Origin: Nostoc sp. TH1S01
GTDB lineage: Bacteria > Cyanobacteriota > Cyanobacteriia > Cyanobacteriales > Nostocaceae
Length of the DNA stretch: 62,204 bases
NCBI GenBank assembly: GCA_018993265.1
Contig: JAGKSW010000144.1
Span: 1-62,204, forward strand
Direction of reading: 5' to 3'
Below are positions 1 to 8,247 of the stretch, piece by piece (within the stretch, counting starts at the first letter, position 1; every line of letters starts with the position of its first letter). Both the position numbers and the translations under genes were made by a program. The notes below the pieces were generated by a model, which worked only from the letters and a program-made list of their open reading frames with translations, did not search any database and was not told the DNA's origin.

Positions 1-484
1 TAACTCCTAATATTCCCGTAAGCGTACCTAATGTTGTTGAAGCTAGTAAGTAAATACCAAAACCAGACAATTGAGCGCTTGTTAAAGCAAGAAAAATACT
101 AGTACTTCCTAATAATTCACCGCCTTTATCAAATTGTGATGCTGTTTTTCTTAACTCCTGTTCCATTTCTCGCTTTTGTTCGGGTGTCATTTTTTCCAAG
201 ATTGTTGCCATCACCTTCTGTGTAATTTTTACCTCCATCTCACTAGCAGATTCATATTTACCACATTTAATTTTTAACTTTTTAGCAGCTTTCTTAACTA
301 TTTTGTGATAACTGGGTTGATCATCACATATTTCGTTAAATATATAAATTGCAGCATCTTGACTTGCCTCCCATAGACGATTAACAATAGCATCGACTGT
401 TGGTTTTGAGGCTTTAAGAATATCTGCCAATGCTTTCTTATCCTCTAATGAAGCACGATCTAGTAAAGATTTAAGGTCATTCAT
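1..484 (-). CDS. YaaW-like (UPF0174) protein, 3' end cut off by the window edge
   Basis: An open frame runs from ATG at 484 on the minus strand to the window edge, giving about 161 residues and lacking the C-terminus. It opens MNDLKSLLDRASLEDKKALA. It is rich in Lys and Glu, has a KMTPEQKREMEQEL segment, and ends in a hydrophobic Gly/Ala/Leu/Thr-rich stretch that could be membrane-inserting. This order (helical N-terminus, K-rich middle, hydrophobic C-terminus) resembles the YaaW/UPF0174 family, whose function is not established. The AAAGGG upstream is a weak ribosome site. The frame is clear; the family name is tentative. Confidence 0.6.
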   Translation of the reverse strand, partial: MNDLKSLLDRASLEDKKALADILKASKPTVDAIVNRLWEASQDAAIYIFNEICDDQPSYHKIVKKAAKKLKIKCGKYESASEMEVKITQKVMATILEKMTPEQKREMEQELRKTASQFDKGGELLGSTSIFLALTSAQLSGFGIYLLASTTLGTLTGILGV

Positions 485-637
485 ATTTTTATACCCTTTA
501 AGATAAGCAATCCTAATAATAGGATTCCCAACAGTATTGTTTATATCTCAGGGCTGAATATAACAAGGCTAAAAAGCTACTTCATCAAGGAAACCATTTC
601 TCGCTGCCATAATCGTTTTACTGTAGTAATATCGCTC

Positions 638-1459
638 TCAACTAGTAGCGTGTGCCTGTAACCAAGTTTCTAAATCCGCGATCGCCACAAAATCCAGCAA
701 AGCTTCACCCAATGCTTCTAGCTGTTCTAACGACAACGCCTGAATCTGGCGCTGAAGTTCATCGGAAATTGCACCTACTCGTCGGTGTAACAGTCGGAGA
801 ATGAGCGATCGCGCTTCTTGCTCTCGTGCTTCTCGAATAGCCCGTGGTTCTTCTGAAATTAGTCCCAACATTGCTTCAATCTCCTCTCGACTCAAGGTAG
901 AAAACTTGTAGAGTATAATCGTCGTCACTAGATTTATTATCGCTTGTTCCGATTGTTGCTGTGCTTGCTCTAGCAAATACCGCGCCGCTTCCACAGCTTC
1001 AGTTTCAGGAATGGTAGTCAGCAACATCAAAGCCAATCCTAAAGGTTGTTGTCGTAAATCGCCTAATTCATCCAAATACACTCGCCTGACTTGACCGCTT
1101 TGTAACAATGCTTGGTGAATCCGAGGATTTGAAGGTTCCAAATTGCGAGAAGGAAAAATAATCACTCCAGACCAGTCATCATAACGAATTGAGTGGCGGT
1201 AGAGAAACAAAAACAATTCGCTAAAAAAGCGATGGTACAAGTCTTCGTCTTTTTGAAACTGCACTTCAGCAAAGAAGACTACTTTGGATGCTGCATTAGC
1301 TGGAGGGAGAAACACTCCGTCAATTCGGAATGCAGTTTCTTTAATTTCCACCGATTCAAACAGATAGTTCTCTGCTTCTGATGGTGGCTGGTCTACTAAT
1401 TCAAACAGCAAACCGGGAAATTGCTGGAACAATTTGTAGAAGATAGAGTCGCGGCGCAT
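638..1459 (-). CDS. Rpn-family (PD-(D/E)XK) nuclease/putative transposase with DUF4351 tail
   Basis: This 273-residue protein starts MRRDSIFYKLFQQFPGLLFE, typical of the cyanobacterial DUF2887 branch of Rpn proteins. The nuclease core is in the first half: an Asp in FRIDGVF near residue 47 and the E-x-Q of FFAEVQF near 64-66 fit a PD-(D/E)XK site. Residues ~205-265 form a DUF4351 tail ending in LLDFVAIADLETWL. Rpn proteins are DNA endonucleases that promote RecA-independent recombination. This lineage is usually multicopy in filamentous cyanobacteria. It is divergent from menB, with which it shares a 110-bp promoter region. Confidence 0.85.
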   Translation of the reverse strand: MRRDSIFYKLFQQFPGLLFELVDQPPSEAENYLFESVEIKETAFRIDGVFLPPANAASKVVFFAEVQFQKDEDLYHRFFSELFLFLYRHSIRYDDWSGVIIFPSRNLEPSNPRIHQALLQSGQVRRVYLDELGDLRQQPLGLALMLLTTIPETEAVEAARYLLEQAQQQSEQAIINLVTTIILYKFSTLSREEIEAMLGLISEEPRAIREAREQEARSLILRLLHRRVGAISDELQRQIQALSLEQLEALGEALLDFVAIADLETWLQAHATS

Positions 1460-1569
1460 TGCGATTGTGAGTCAATTACCAGCCCTGATTTTACTGGAGA
1501 GAGGAAATTTTAGCGATCGCTTCTCAGTCCGCGATAAAATTCTCAAGCACAATAGCGCAATTCATTCTC

Positions 1570-2403
1570 ATGCAAGTTAACTGGCAATCTGTCAAAACCT
1601 ACGAAGATATCCTATATCACAAAACTGATGGTATTGCAAAAATCACCATCAACCGTCCCCACAAACGCAATGCTTTCCGCCCGAAAACTGTCTTTGAACT
1701 CTATGATGCCTTTTGTGATGCCCGTGAAGATACAAATATTGGCGTAGTTCTATTTACTGGTGCTGGCCCCCACACTGATGGCAAGTATGCTTTTTGTGCT
1801 GGTGGTGATCAAAGTGTGCGCGGACAAGCTGGTTATGTGGATGATGCGGGGATTCCTCGTTTGAATGTGCTGGATTTACAGCGATTGATTCGTTCGATGC
1901 CAAAAGTAGTAATTGCTTTAGTGGCGGGATATGCGATCGGTGGCGGACATGTTTTACATTTGATTTGTGACCTCACCATAGCGGCTGATAACGCTATTTT
2001 TGGACAAACTGGCCCGAAAGTCGGTAGTTTTGATGGTGGTTTTGGTGCAAGTTATCTCGCCCGCATTGTTGGGCAAAAAAAGGCGCGAGAAATTTGGTTT
2101 CTCTGTCGGCAATATGATGCTCAACAAGCCCTAGATATGGGTTTAGTTAACTGTATTGTGCCAGTAGAACAATTAGAAATTGAAGGTATTCAATGGGCGC
2201 AAGAAATTTTACAAAAAAGCCCAATTGCCATTCGCTGTCTGAAAGCTGCATTTAATGCCGATTGTGACGGACAAGCTGGTTTACAAGAACTCGCCGGTAA
2301 CGCAACTTTACTGTATTACATGACCGAAGAAGGCGCGGAAGGCAAACAAGCATTTTTAGAAAAGCGATCGCCTAATTTTCGCTCTTTTCCCTGGCTACCT
2401 TAA
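1570..2403 (+). CDS. menB: 1,4-dihydroxy-2-naphthoyl-CoA synthase (MenB)
   Basis: This 277-residue crotonase-fold enzyme closes the naphthoquinone ring in phylloquinone synthesis, which supplies the photosystem I quinone in cyanobacteria. Oxyanion-hole segments are at FCAGGDQ (75-81) and GYAIGGGH (120-127). [12 protein letters not shown] (146-157) carries the catalytic Ser153/Asp155 pair. Gly148 marks the bicarbonate-dependent class, as in the E. coli enzyme. The C-terminus [12 protein letters not shown] is diagnostic. No strong Shine-Dalgarno sequence precedes the ATG. No other men gene is nearby, so it stands alone. A palindromic repeat follows the stop codon. Confidence 0.96.
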   Translation: MQVNWQSVKTYEDILYHKTDGIAKITINRPHKRNAFRPKTVFELYDAFCDAREDTNIGVVLFTGAGPHTDGKYAFCAGGDQSVRGQAGYVDDAGIPRLNVLDLQRLIRSMPKVVIALVAGYAIGGGHVLHLICDLTIAADNAIFGQTGPKVGSFDGGFGASYLARIVGQKKAREIWFLCRQYDAQQALDMGLVNCIVPVEQLEIEGIQWAQEILQKSPIAIRCLKAAFNADCDGQAGLQELAGNATLLYYMTEEGAEGKQAFLEKRSPNFRSFPWLP

Positions 2404-2407
2404 AATG

Positions 2408-2526
2408 GCAAAAATCGCACCTGTAAGCATACCAATTTGAGGTTAAGTAGTTTGGAGTTGTCTAGAAAAGTTGTTTGGTCAACTTTTCAATTCAGCATCC
2501 AAAATTGGTATCAGGTGCGATTTTGC
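2408..2526. repeat. 119-bp palindromic element downstream of menB
   Basis: The outer arms at 2408-2423 and 2512-2526 (GCAAAATCGCACCTG and its complement, one extra A on the left) are inverted. Inside them TACCAATTT faces AAATTGGTA, and GAAAAGTTG faces CAACTTTTC around a 6-base loop. Three nested stems make it a likely cruciform or small mobile repeat. It may also end menB transcripts, although no T-run follows. No target duplication was found. Confidence 0.6.
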
Positions 2527-2584
2527 TAGATGTCAACGTTTACAGCACTAGTAATTTTTAAAAGAAAGATTTTTTTAATGTCTA

Positions 2585-2701
2585 TATAGCGTTTCCCAGT
2601 CTAATGAAGTACAGACCAATTTATTCACTGTTCACTGTTCCCTGTTCCCTGTTCCCTAAAACGAAAAAACTTTGTACCTCACTAGCATGAGAACGGCTAT
2701 A
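2585..2701. repeat. MITE-like repeat with TATAGC termini carrying an STRR in its loop
   Basis: The ends at 2585-2614 and 2671-2701 are imperfect inverted repeats of about 30 bp, both opening TATAGC and ending near GTACA. The loop contains a tandem heptamer array at 2624-2657: TTCACTG twice, TTCCCTG twice, then TTCCCT. A related arm, ATAGCGGTTCTCACTTG, recurs at about 38297, so this is a dispersed family. Confidence 0.6.
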
Positions 2702-2709
2702 AACTGAGC

Positions 2710-3051
2710 CTAATAAGAAATAGCGGCTAAATTAGCACTTACTGCCTTAGCCTTAGTCTCAGCCTCTTCAGGAATTAAATTAGTGATTTCTTCAAGAGAC
2801 ACAACTGTTATATTTTCGCCAACAGAAACTACAGAATTGGCACCAGCTAAAACTGGTGTTCCATCTGGCAAACTCCAAGAATCTTCTAAAGTTTCCCATG
2901 AAGGAGCAAAAGGCGGCAGTGCTAAAGAACAAGCTTTCCAACTGGCTTGCACTGGCGCTCCCAATTGTTGACACATTCCGCCACGGCGACCTTCTGGTTT
3001 GTAATGACGACAATATCTACAGGCAGATGTCAAAAATTTTATTGGTTTCAT
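2710..3051 (-). CDS. Conserved-looking small protein with a four-Cys N-terminal motif
   Basis: This 113-residue protein has Cys11, Cys14, Cys27 and Cys41 in the pattern CRYCRHY...GGMC...KACSLALPPF, which looks like a zinc- or cluster-binding knuckle. A less ordered acidic second half follows. I do not recognise a named family. The ordered cysteines and cyanobacterial codon usage suggest a real gene. It is monocistronic, with mobile repeats downstream and a long AT-rich gap upstream. Function is unknown. Confidence 0.6.
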   Translation of the reverse strand: MKPIKFLTSACRYCRHYKPEGRRGGMCQQLGAPVQASWKACSLALPPFAPSWETLEDSWSLPDGTPVLAGANSVVSVGENITVVSLEEITNLIPEEAETKAKAVSANLAAISY

Positions 3052-3994
3052 TTGAGTTCATCTTTAGTGCTGTTCAGGGCTGCTTTGCATGTTTATATTT
3101 TGCGCCTAGATATAAATACGTAATATTGCCTATAAATGATTATTTACTCTAGGTTCTAGCGATCCCAACAGAAAAATAAACTTCAGGATGTTTTTAGAAT
3201 CTTGTTATATTTTTAAATGATTACTAAAGTAGCTACCTACTAGTTTTCAGCTAAAAATAGCCAGGGATCAAGGTTAAAACTAAAAGTTTAAATTCGCCCT
3301 GTGTTTAACATTAATTTTTCAAACCAACTTATATATAGCTAGTTAACGATGAAATTTTGTATTTGATTTAGCCATCAGAAATTAAGGTTACATAATTATT
3401 ACTGAGATACCAGCCGTGAAAATTTCTTGGTAGAGAGATACTATTTACGCTATGAAGTACTCAGTTTTTTGGAAAATGTAATTTTGCATGTGTCAATGCT
3501 TACTCAGAAAGGATATAAACACAAAAAAATAACTTAGTATCTCTTGAGAAAATTTTGAACATAGACTGTACTTAAAATTCTGGTAATAGTTTTTAGTTAA
3601 ACCAAAAATCTATATCGATGCCAAAGTCTTTAAACATCTCTGGCATAAATTAATGAAACTTGAGTCCAAGACTAAATGGGCATAAAAAAATCAGCAAGCA
3701 GATAAATTTCTCCTAATGACACAAAATTAACTGCCCTGAGTACATGATTTGTATTGTTATTTCAGTTAGATGCTATCAACCAAATCTTGAGTTCTTGGGA
3801 GAAATTTCAACTTACGACCCTAGTTAATCATCTTTAACTGTTTATAGATAAGCTAGGAATTAAACCTAGATTTCTTAAGTATTTCCTAGAGGATGTATGT
3901 AAAATATGAACTTTATCAAAAGTTTTCGATTTTTTTTTGTAAAAATATAAACTTTATTAAATATTGGTTACAGATTCCTAAAATATTTAACTTC
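3052..3994. other. 943-bp AT-rich intergenic region
   Basis: It lies between the Cys-motif gene and the DciA-like gene. I see no convincing protein gene, tRNA or strong terminator. Short frames near 3893-4167 lack ribosome sites and partly overlap the antisense of the next gene. It must hold the promoter of the minus-strand gene ending at 2710. Nothing else could be supported. Confidence 0.5.
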
Positions 3995-4537
3995 TCAAAA
4001 CTGCTTAGAAGCGCAAAGAGCACATACTTGCCAGCGTTGGAGTTCACCAGGGGGTGTAGGACATTGACATTGGGGACACAGAGGTAAATTATGCGATCGC
4101 ACTTGTATCTTTTCAGCCCATTGCCCAAATGCAGTCTGAGGATTTGCCTGTACAGGCGAAGCATCACGCTGAAAATTACTGATATTTCCCAGATAACTGG
4201 GATGTTCTGGCGCTGAACCAGTCAGTTGTTGTGGTTTTGCTGATGCATTTTGCCACCCAGCCGTAGAAAAGCGGATATCAACCAAAGGTGTAGGCAATTT
4301 TTCATTTAACTTTAAAAGGATGATTTGGCGTTTGAAAGCCAGATTTTGCGCCCAAGCCGCACTAGAAGTCGCCACTCGCAAAACATCACGCTGAATCACT
4401 AATGGTTGGGTATGTTTAGCTGCTACTGCACCTACCACTTCGGCCCAACAATGCAGCACTTTTTGCAATGGCTGTTCTTGCCATCTGGCTTGCTGTTCTA
4501 AAAAGCCTAAAATATCATTGACTGATTTCAAAGACAT
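3995..4537 (-). CDS. DUF721 (DciA-like) protein with C-terminal zinc ribbon
   Basis: This protein has 180 residues from the ATG at 4537. The open frame extends to a TTG at 4570, but that extra piece is repeat-like sequence (CAGCACTCAGCACT). The N-terminal half, from MSLKSVNDILGFLEQQ through VLHCWAEVVG to VLRVATSSAAWAQNL, is the DUF721 fold. In DciA this fold loads the replicative helicase DnaB. The C-terminus adds CPQCQC...CALC, a four-Cys zinc ribbon seen in cyanobacterial members. The helicase-loading role is inferred from the family. It is divergent from the SPOR-like gene at 4671. Confidence 0.8.
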   Translation of the reverse strand: MSLKSVNDILGFLEQQARWQEQPLQKVLHCWAEVVGAVAAKHTQPLVIQRDVLRVATSSAAWAQNLAFKRQIILLKLNEKLPTPLVDIRFSTAGWQNASAKPQQLTGSAPEHPSYLGNISNFQRDASPVQANPQTAFGQWAEKIQVRSHNLPLCPQCQCPTPPGELQRWQVCALCASKQF

Positions 4538-4670
4538 CCTTACTTCAAAGTGCTGAGTGCTGAAATTCAAGATAGTTCAAGAAAGTCTATAGTGATGCGA
4601 AATTTTTCGCTAGTATTAGCACAAATTATCTAAAGTTCATCCAAAAGTCTAGGTTTGAGGCAGACAGGTA

Positions 4671-5915
4671 ATGAGTCAAAACTCGCCCATAGATTCCGGT
4701 ATTCAATCATCTACAACACCTGAGTTGAAGCCAGCACTAGCCGCAGCCCTGGCCAGTTTGGAAGTGCAGCTAGATCAAGAGTTGGCTAGATACCGTCGTT
4801 CACGTATAGCAGCAAAGACAGCTTATCAAGCCCGTACAGGCAATAACATTAGCACTCAAGCCCAAGACACAACAAAAATAACGGGGGCATTAGCTGGCAA
4901 AACTCAGCTACCTGTACCAGAAGTTAAAACAACTATATCGCCTGCACCTGTAACTGAAGTGTCTTTGGAAAAACCAATTTCAACAGCCAAGGTAGAGACA
5001 ACAGAACAACCCCAACAAACATCTTCTATCGATTCTAGCCAAACACAAATTCCGTTACCATCACCCAATTCTACTAGCAGCATAGTGCCGGCGGCTGCTC
5101 AGACTGCCCAAAGTGAAAATCTGATGTCAGCCAACGAAACTCCAACTCAGCCAGACGATTATTTAGAATCGAGTGAAGCATTACTGCGGAGTTTAAACGA
5201 TGAACAACAACAACAAACCAAGCCCCCCAGCAATTCTAACGATAGCCTGCTATCACCTTTAGGTATTGGTTCTATGTTGTTGTTGTTGATGGCTAGTCTC
5301 TCCTTGGGCTATATAGTTTTTAATCCAAAAAGCTTGCCACAGTTTAGTCTAGATAAAATATTTAACAGTAATTCTGCTACTAATACTGATCAAACTCGGA
5401 CTCAGGAAACAGCTAGTCAGCCCCAGCCCCCAGCCCAAACAGAACTGACACCTATACCCAAATATCCCAACTTGGCGGCGAAAGAATTTCCGGAACTGAA
5501 AGATCCTAACGATATAGTTGGCTTACAACCAAAAACTCCCCCAACTGCGATCGCACCTGTGAATCCGCCTGTGGTCATTACCCCACCAGCAGTTAACCCA
5601 TTACCAGATGTGCAGCCAGTGCAGCCGTTAAATATACCACCGATTGCTACAGCACAACCTACATCACAGCCAACAACCGCTCCACCACAGGTAAACACGG
5701 AAATCAAACCAGCAGCAGATGGGTTTTATCATATCGTTATAGATAATGAAGGCGATCGCACTATTGCCACAGTTCGCCAAGCAGTTCCTGATGCCTATTT
5801 ATCACGTGACAAAAAGCTGATTTATCTGGCAGCTTTGAAAACCAAAGAGCAAGTTCAAAAAAGATTACAAGAACTACAAGCCCAAGGAATTAAAGCACGG
5901 GTACAGCAGCCATAA
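4671..5915 (+). CDS. Bitopic membrane protein with Pro-rich linkers and a SPOR-like C-terminus
   Basis: This 414-residue protein has a Lys/Arg-containing N-terminus, a long Thr/Gln/Pro-rich region, one membrane segment at about 198-217 (LGIGSMLLLLMASLSLGYIV) and a second Pro-rich linker. A ~65-residue C-terminal domain runs from FYHIVIDNEG to LQAQGIKARVQQP. That domain alternates beta and alpha with a final 'L..L...G..A.V' pattern, as in SPOR domains, which bind denuded septal peptidoglycan. An envelope or septal role is inferred. Members are mainly known from cyanobacteria. Confidence 0.65.
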   Translation: MSQNSPIDSGIQSSTTPELKPALAAALASLEVQLDQELARYRRSRIAAKTAYQARTGNNISTQAQDTTKITGALAGKTQLPVPEVKTTISPAPVTEVSLEKPISTAKVETTEQPQQTSSIDSSQTQIPLPSPNSTSSIVPAAAQTAQSENLMSANETPTQPDDYLESSEALLRSLNDEQQQQTKPPSNSNDSLLSPLGIGSMLLLLMASLSLGYIVFNPKSLPQFSLDKIFNSNSATNTDQTRTQETASQPQPPAQTELTPIPKYPNLAAKEFPELKDPNDIVGLQPKTPPTAIAPVNPPVVITPPAVNPLPDVQPVQPLNIPPIATAQPTSQPTTAPPQVNTEIKPAADGFYHIVIDNEGDRTIATVRQAVPDAYLSRDKKLIYLAALKTKEQVQKRLQELQAQGIKARVQQP

Positions 5916-5998
5916 GTGATAAAAATCTAAGATAGGATGAGGAAAATATCGACAAAATGCTCTGCCTGTTGACTGGCAAAAGTGAATGGAGAGCTGAC

Positions 5999-6706
5999 AT
6001 GGAATTAATCAAGCGTATCCTGCGGGTGATTCGGGCTAACCTTAATAGTCTGATAGGCAGTGCAGAAGATCCAGAAAAAATTTTGGAACAAGCCGTCGCC
6101 GAAATGCAAGAAAATTTAGTGCGATTACGACAAGGCGTAGCACAAGCAATTGCTACCCAAAAACGCACTGAACGCCAAGCCATGGCCGCCCAATCTACGG
6201 CAGAAAAATGGTATCGTAACGCCCAACTCGCACTCGAACAAGGGAATGAATCTCTAGCCAGAGAAGCTTTGACCAAACGCCGTGCTTATCAAGAAACGGC
6301 GACATCTCTGTTGAATCAAATTGGGCAACAAACAGAAATTGTCAACCGACTGAAAACAGATATGCGATCGCTAGAGGCGAAAATTTCAGAAGCCAAAACC
6401 AAAAAAGATATGTATATTGCCCGCGCCCGTTCGGCGGAAGCCTCTTATCGACTCCAGGAAATGCTGAGTGGAGTTTCACCTACCAGTAGTCTCAATGCGT
6501 TTGAGCGGATGGAAGAGAAAGTTTTTCAAATAGAAGCGAAATCAGAAGCTATTGCCCAACTAGATAGTGATGACTTACAAAAACAATTTGCTTCCCTAGA
6601 ATCTGCCAGCAGTATTGATGCTGAATTAGCAACGATGAAACAACAGGTGTTACATGAATCAGACAACACACCACAACAGCAATTGCCTAAAGCTTCCGAA
6701 CCTTAA
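5999..6706 (+). CDS. PspA/IM30-family protein (PspA-like paralogue)
   Basis: This protein has 235 residues from the ATG at 5999, chosen because GGAGAG lies 6 bases upstream. An in-frame upstream ATG at 5957 lacks a site. It starts MELIKRILRVIRANLNSLIG, the amphipathic membrane-binding helix, followed by AEDPEKILEQAV and a long coiled coil (LRQGVAQAIATQKRTERQ). It belongs to the ESCRT-III-related family that coats and remodels membranes under stress. It lacks the extra C-terminal Vipp1 helix found in its neighbour, so I call it the PspA-like copy. It probably arose from vipp1 by tandem duplication. Confidence 0.88.
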   Translation: MELIKRILRVIRANLNSLIGSAEDPEKILEQAVAEMQENLVRLRQGVAQAIATQKRTERQAMAAQSTAEKWYRNAQLALEQGNESLAREALTKRRAYQETATSLLNQIGQQTEIVNRLKTDMRSLEAKISEAKTKKDMYIARARSAEASYRLQEMLSGVSPTSSLNAFERMEEKVFQIEAKSEAIAQLDSDDLQKQFASLESASSIDAELATMKQQVLHESDNTPQQQLPKASEP

Positions 6707-6866
6707 AAACTGGTCAATTGCTACAACTAGGGTATATCTTAGCAATTATGAGGTATCGGGGGGTACCGAACCAAGCCGGAAAGATTACATTTAAATAAGA
6801 AACTATTAAATAGTAAAAACCTTAACTGTTCATCCAAGTACCGAAACTGCAAAAGGAAAAGAAATT

Positions 6867-7658
6867 ATGGGATTATTTGATCGCATTAAGCGAGTAGTCA
6901 GTGCAAATATCAATGATTTGGTAAATAAAGCTGAAGACCCAGAAAAAATGCTAGAGCAAGCCATCCTGGAAATGCAGGAAGACTTGGTACAGTTACGTCA
7001 GGGTGTGGCTCAAGCGATCGCTGCTCAAAAACGTACTGAAAAACAGTACAACGATGCCCAAAACGAAATCAATAAATGGCAGCGCAATGCTCAACTAGCA
7101 CTGCAAAAAGGCGATGAAAATCTCGCACGCCAAGCCCTAGAACGCAAAAAAACTTTCACCGAAACCAGCACAGCACTGAAAACTAGCTTAGATCAGCAAA
7201 GTACTCAAGTTGAAACTCTCAAGCGCAATTTAATCCAGCTAGAAAGCAAAATCTCTGAAGCCAAAACCAAAAAAGAAATGCTCAAAGCGCGGATTACTAC
7301 CGCCAAAGCCCAAGAGCAACTCGAAGGTATGGTGCGTGGGATGAATAGCAGCAGTGCAATGGCTGCTTTCGAGCGGATGGAAGAAAAAGTCCTGATGCAA
7401 GAAGCTCGCGCCCAGTCAGCAGCAGAGTTAGCAGGCGCGGATTTAGAAAGCCAATTTGCCAAGCTAGAAGCTGGAAGTGATGTAGATGATGAATTGGCAG
7501 CTTTAAAGGCCCAAATGGCACTTGGCCCAGCCAGTACGCCAAATCAACCCCAGCTACCACCCCAGCAAACCACTCCCTCCCAAACTACTCCTCCCCAATC
7601 AAATGAAGTAGTTGATGCTGAGTTAGAATCTTTACGCAAGCAACTAGATCAAATGTAA
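6867..7658 (+). CDS. vipp1: Vipp1/IM30, thylakoid membrane-maintenance protein
   Basis: This 263-residue protein starts MGLFDRIKRVVSANINDLVN. It has the DPEKMLEQAILEMQEDL segment, the central coiled coil, a Pro/Thr/Gln-rich linker at about 225-245 and a final helix VDAELESLRKQLDQM. That extra helix separates Vipp1 from PspA. Vipp1 forms rings and rods on thylakoid and plasma membranes and is needed for thylakoid biogenesis. AAAAGGAAAAG precedes the ATG. It follows the PspA-like gene by 160 bp, enough for its own promoter. Confidence 0.93.
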   Translation: MGLFDRIKRVVSANINDLVNKAEDPEKMLEQAILEMQEDLVQLRQGVAQAIAAQKRTEKQYNDAQNEINKWQRNAQLALQKGDENLARQALERKKTFTETSTALKTSLDQQSTQVETLKRNLIQLESKISEAKTKKEMLKARITTAKAQEQLEGMVRGMNSSSAMAAFERMEEKVLMQEARAQSAAELAGADLESQFAKLEAGSDVDDELAALKAQMALGPASTPNQPQLPPQQTTPSQTTPPQSNEVVDAELESLRKQLDQM

Positions 7659-7686
7659 AATTTTGATAGATACTGATTTGAGCTAG

Positions 7687-7709
7687 TCCCACACCTGTTG
7701 GTTGTGGGA
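7687..7709 (+). terminator. Stem-loop after vipp1
   Basis: TCCCACA pairs with TGTGGGA around a 9-base loop, followed by ATTTTG. It lies 29 bases after the vipp1 stop and is a plausible intrinsic terminator with a short T-run. Confidence 0.6.
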
Positions 7710-7845
7710 TTTTGCGTCGGTGGTCAAAAGTCAATGGTTGAGAATTCTTGTGGTTAACAATAAACTATGGACTTTGGACTATTGACAACTTTGGGATAAA
7801 GTATTTTTTGTGCCAAGTAATTGATGTCAACTAATGGAGACTGCC

Positions 7846-8181
7846 ATGAGTAAGGGTGTAATCACCATCACTGATGCTGAGTTTGAAACCGAAGTGTTGA
7901 AATCTGAGCAGCCTGTATTAGTTTACTTTTGGGCTTCTTGGTGTGGCCCATGTCAGTTGATGTCACCACTGATTAATCTAGCTGCCAGCAAATTTAGCGA
8001 TCGCCTGAAAATTGTCAAAATGGAAGTTGACCCCAATCCAGTTTCTGTCAAACAGTACGGGGTCGAAGGTGTACCAGCCTTAAGGCTGATTCAAGGGGAA
8101 AAATTACTAGAATCAACTGAGGGAGTTATTAGTAAAGACAAATTGCTGAGTCTGCTAGATACGCATTTAAATAAAAATTAG
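7846..8181 (+). CDS. Thioredoxin-family protein
   Basis: This protein has 111 residues from the ATG at 7846, because GGAG lies 6 bases upstream. An in-frame ATG at 7834 would add META. It is a complete thioredoxin fold with active site WASWCGPCQ, a DPNP turn and the cis-proline loop GVEGVPAL. It reduces disulfides in the cytosol; no signal peptide is seen. A stop codon inside an STRR array ends it. The aminotransferase begins 66 bases later, so the two may be co-transcribed. Confidence 0.9.
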   Translation: MSKGVITITDAEFETEVLKSEQPVLVYFWASWCGPCQLMSPLINLAASKFSDRLKIVKMEVDPNPVSVKQYGVEGVPALRLIQGEKLLESTEGVISKDKLLSLLDTHLNKN

Positions 8182-8247
8182 TCATTAGTCATTAGTCATT
8201 GGTCATTAGCAAATGACTAATGACCAATGACAAAGGACAAAGGACAA
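8178..8247. repeat. STRR heptamer array forming a palindrome between thioredoxin and aminotransferase genes
   Basis: Units of the GTCATTA/GTCATTG type run from the thioredoxin stop codon. They are then met by inverted units (AATGACTAATGACC), followed by CAAAGGA-type units up to the next ATG. The array can fold into a hairpin, and its last units supply the AAAGGA ribosome site of the aminotransferase. Confidence 0.8.

Noticed and set aside
2624-2657. Tandem heptamers as a possible CRISPR or minisatellite
   Set aside because: They are 7-bp STRRs without spacers, typical of Nostocales.
3893-4167. Short frames in the AT-rich gap and opposite the DUF721 gene
   Set aside because: They overlap the strongly supported DUF721 frame in antisense or are low-complexity AT-rich sequence.
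4537-4570. TTG start extending the DUF721 protein
   Set aside because: The extension lies in repeat-like DNA and is absent from the family N-terminus; the ATG at 4537 fits better.
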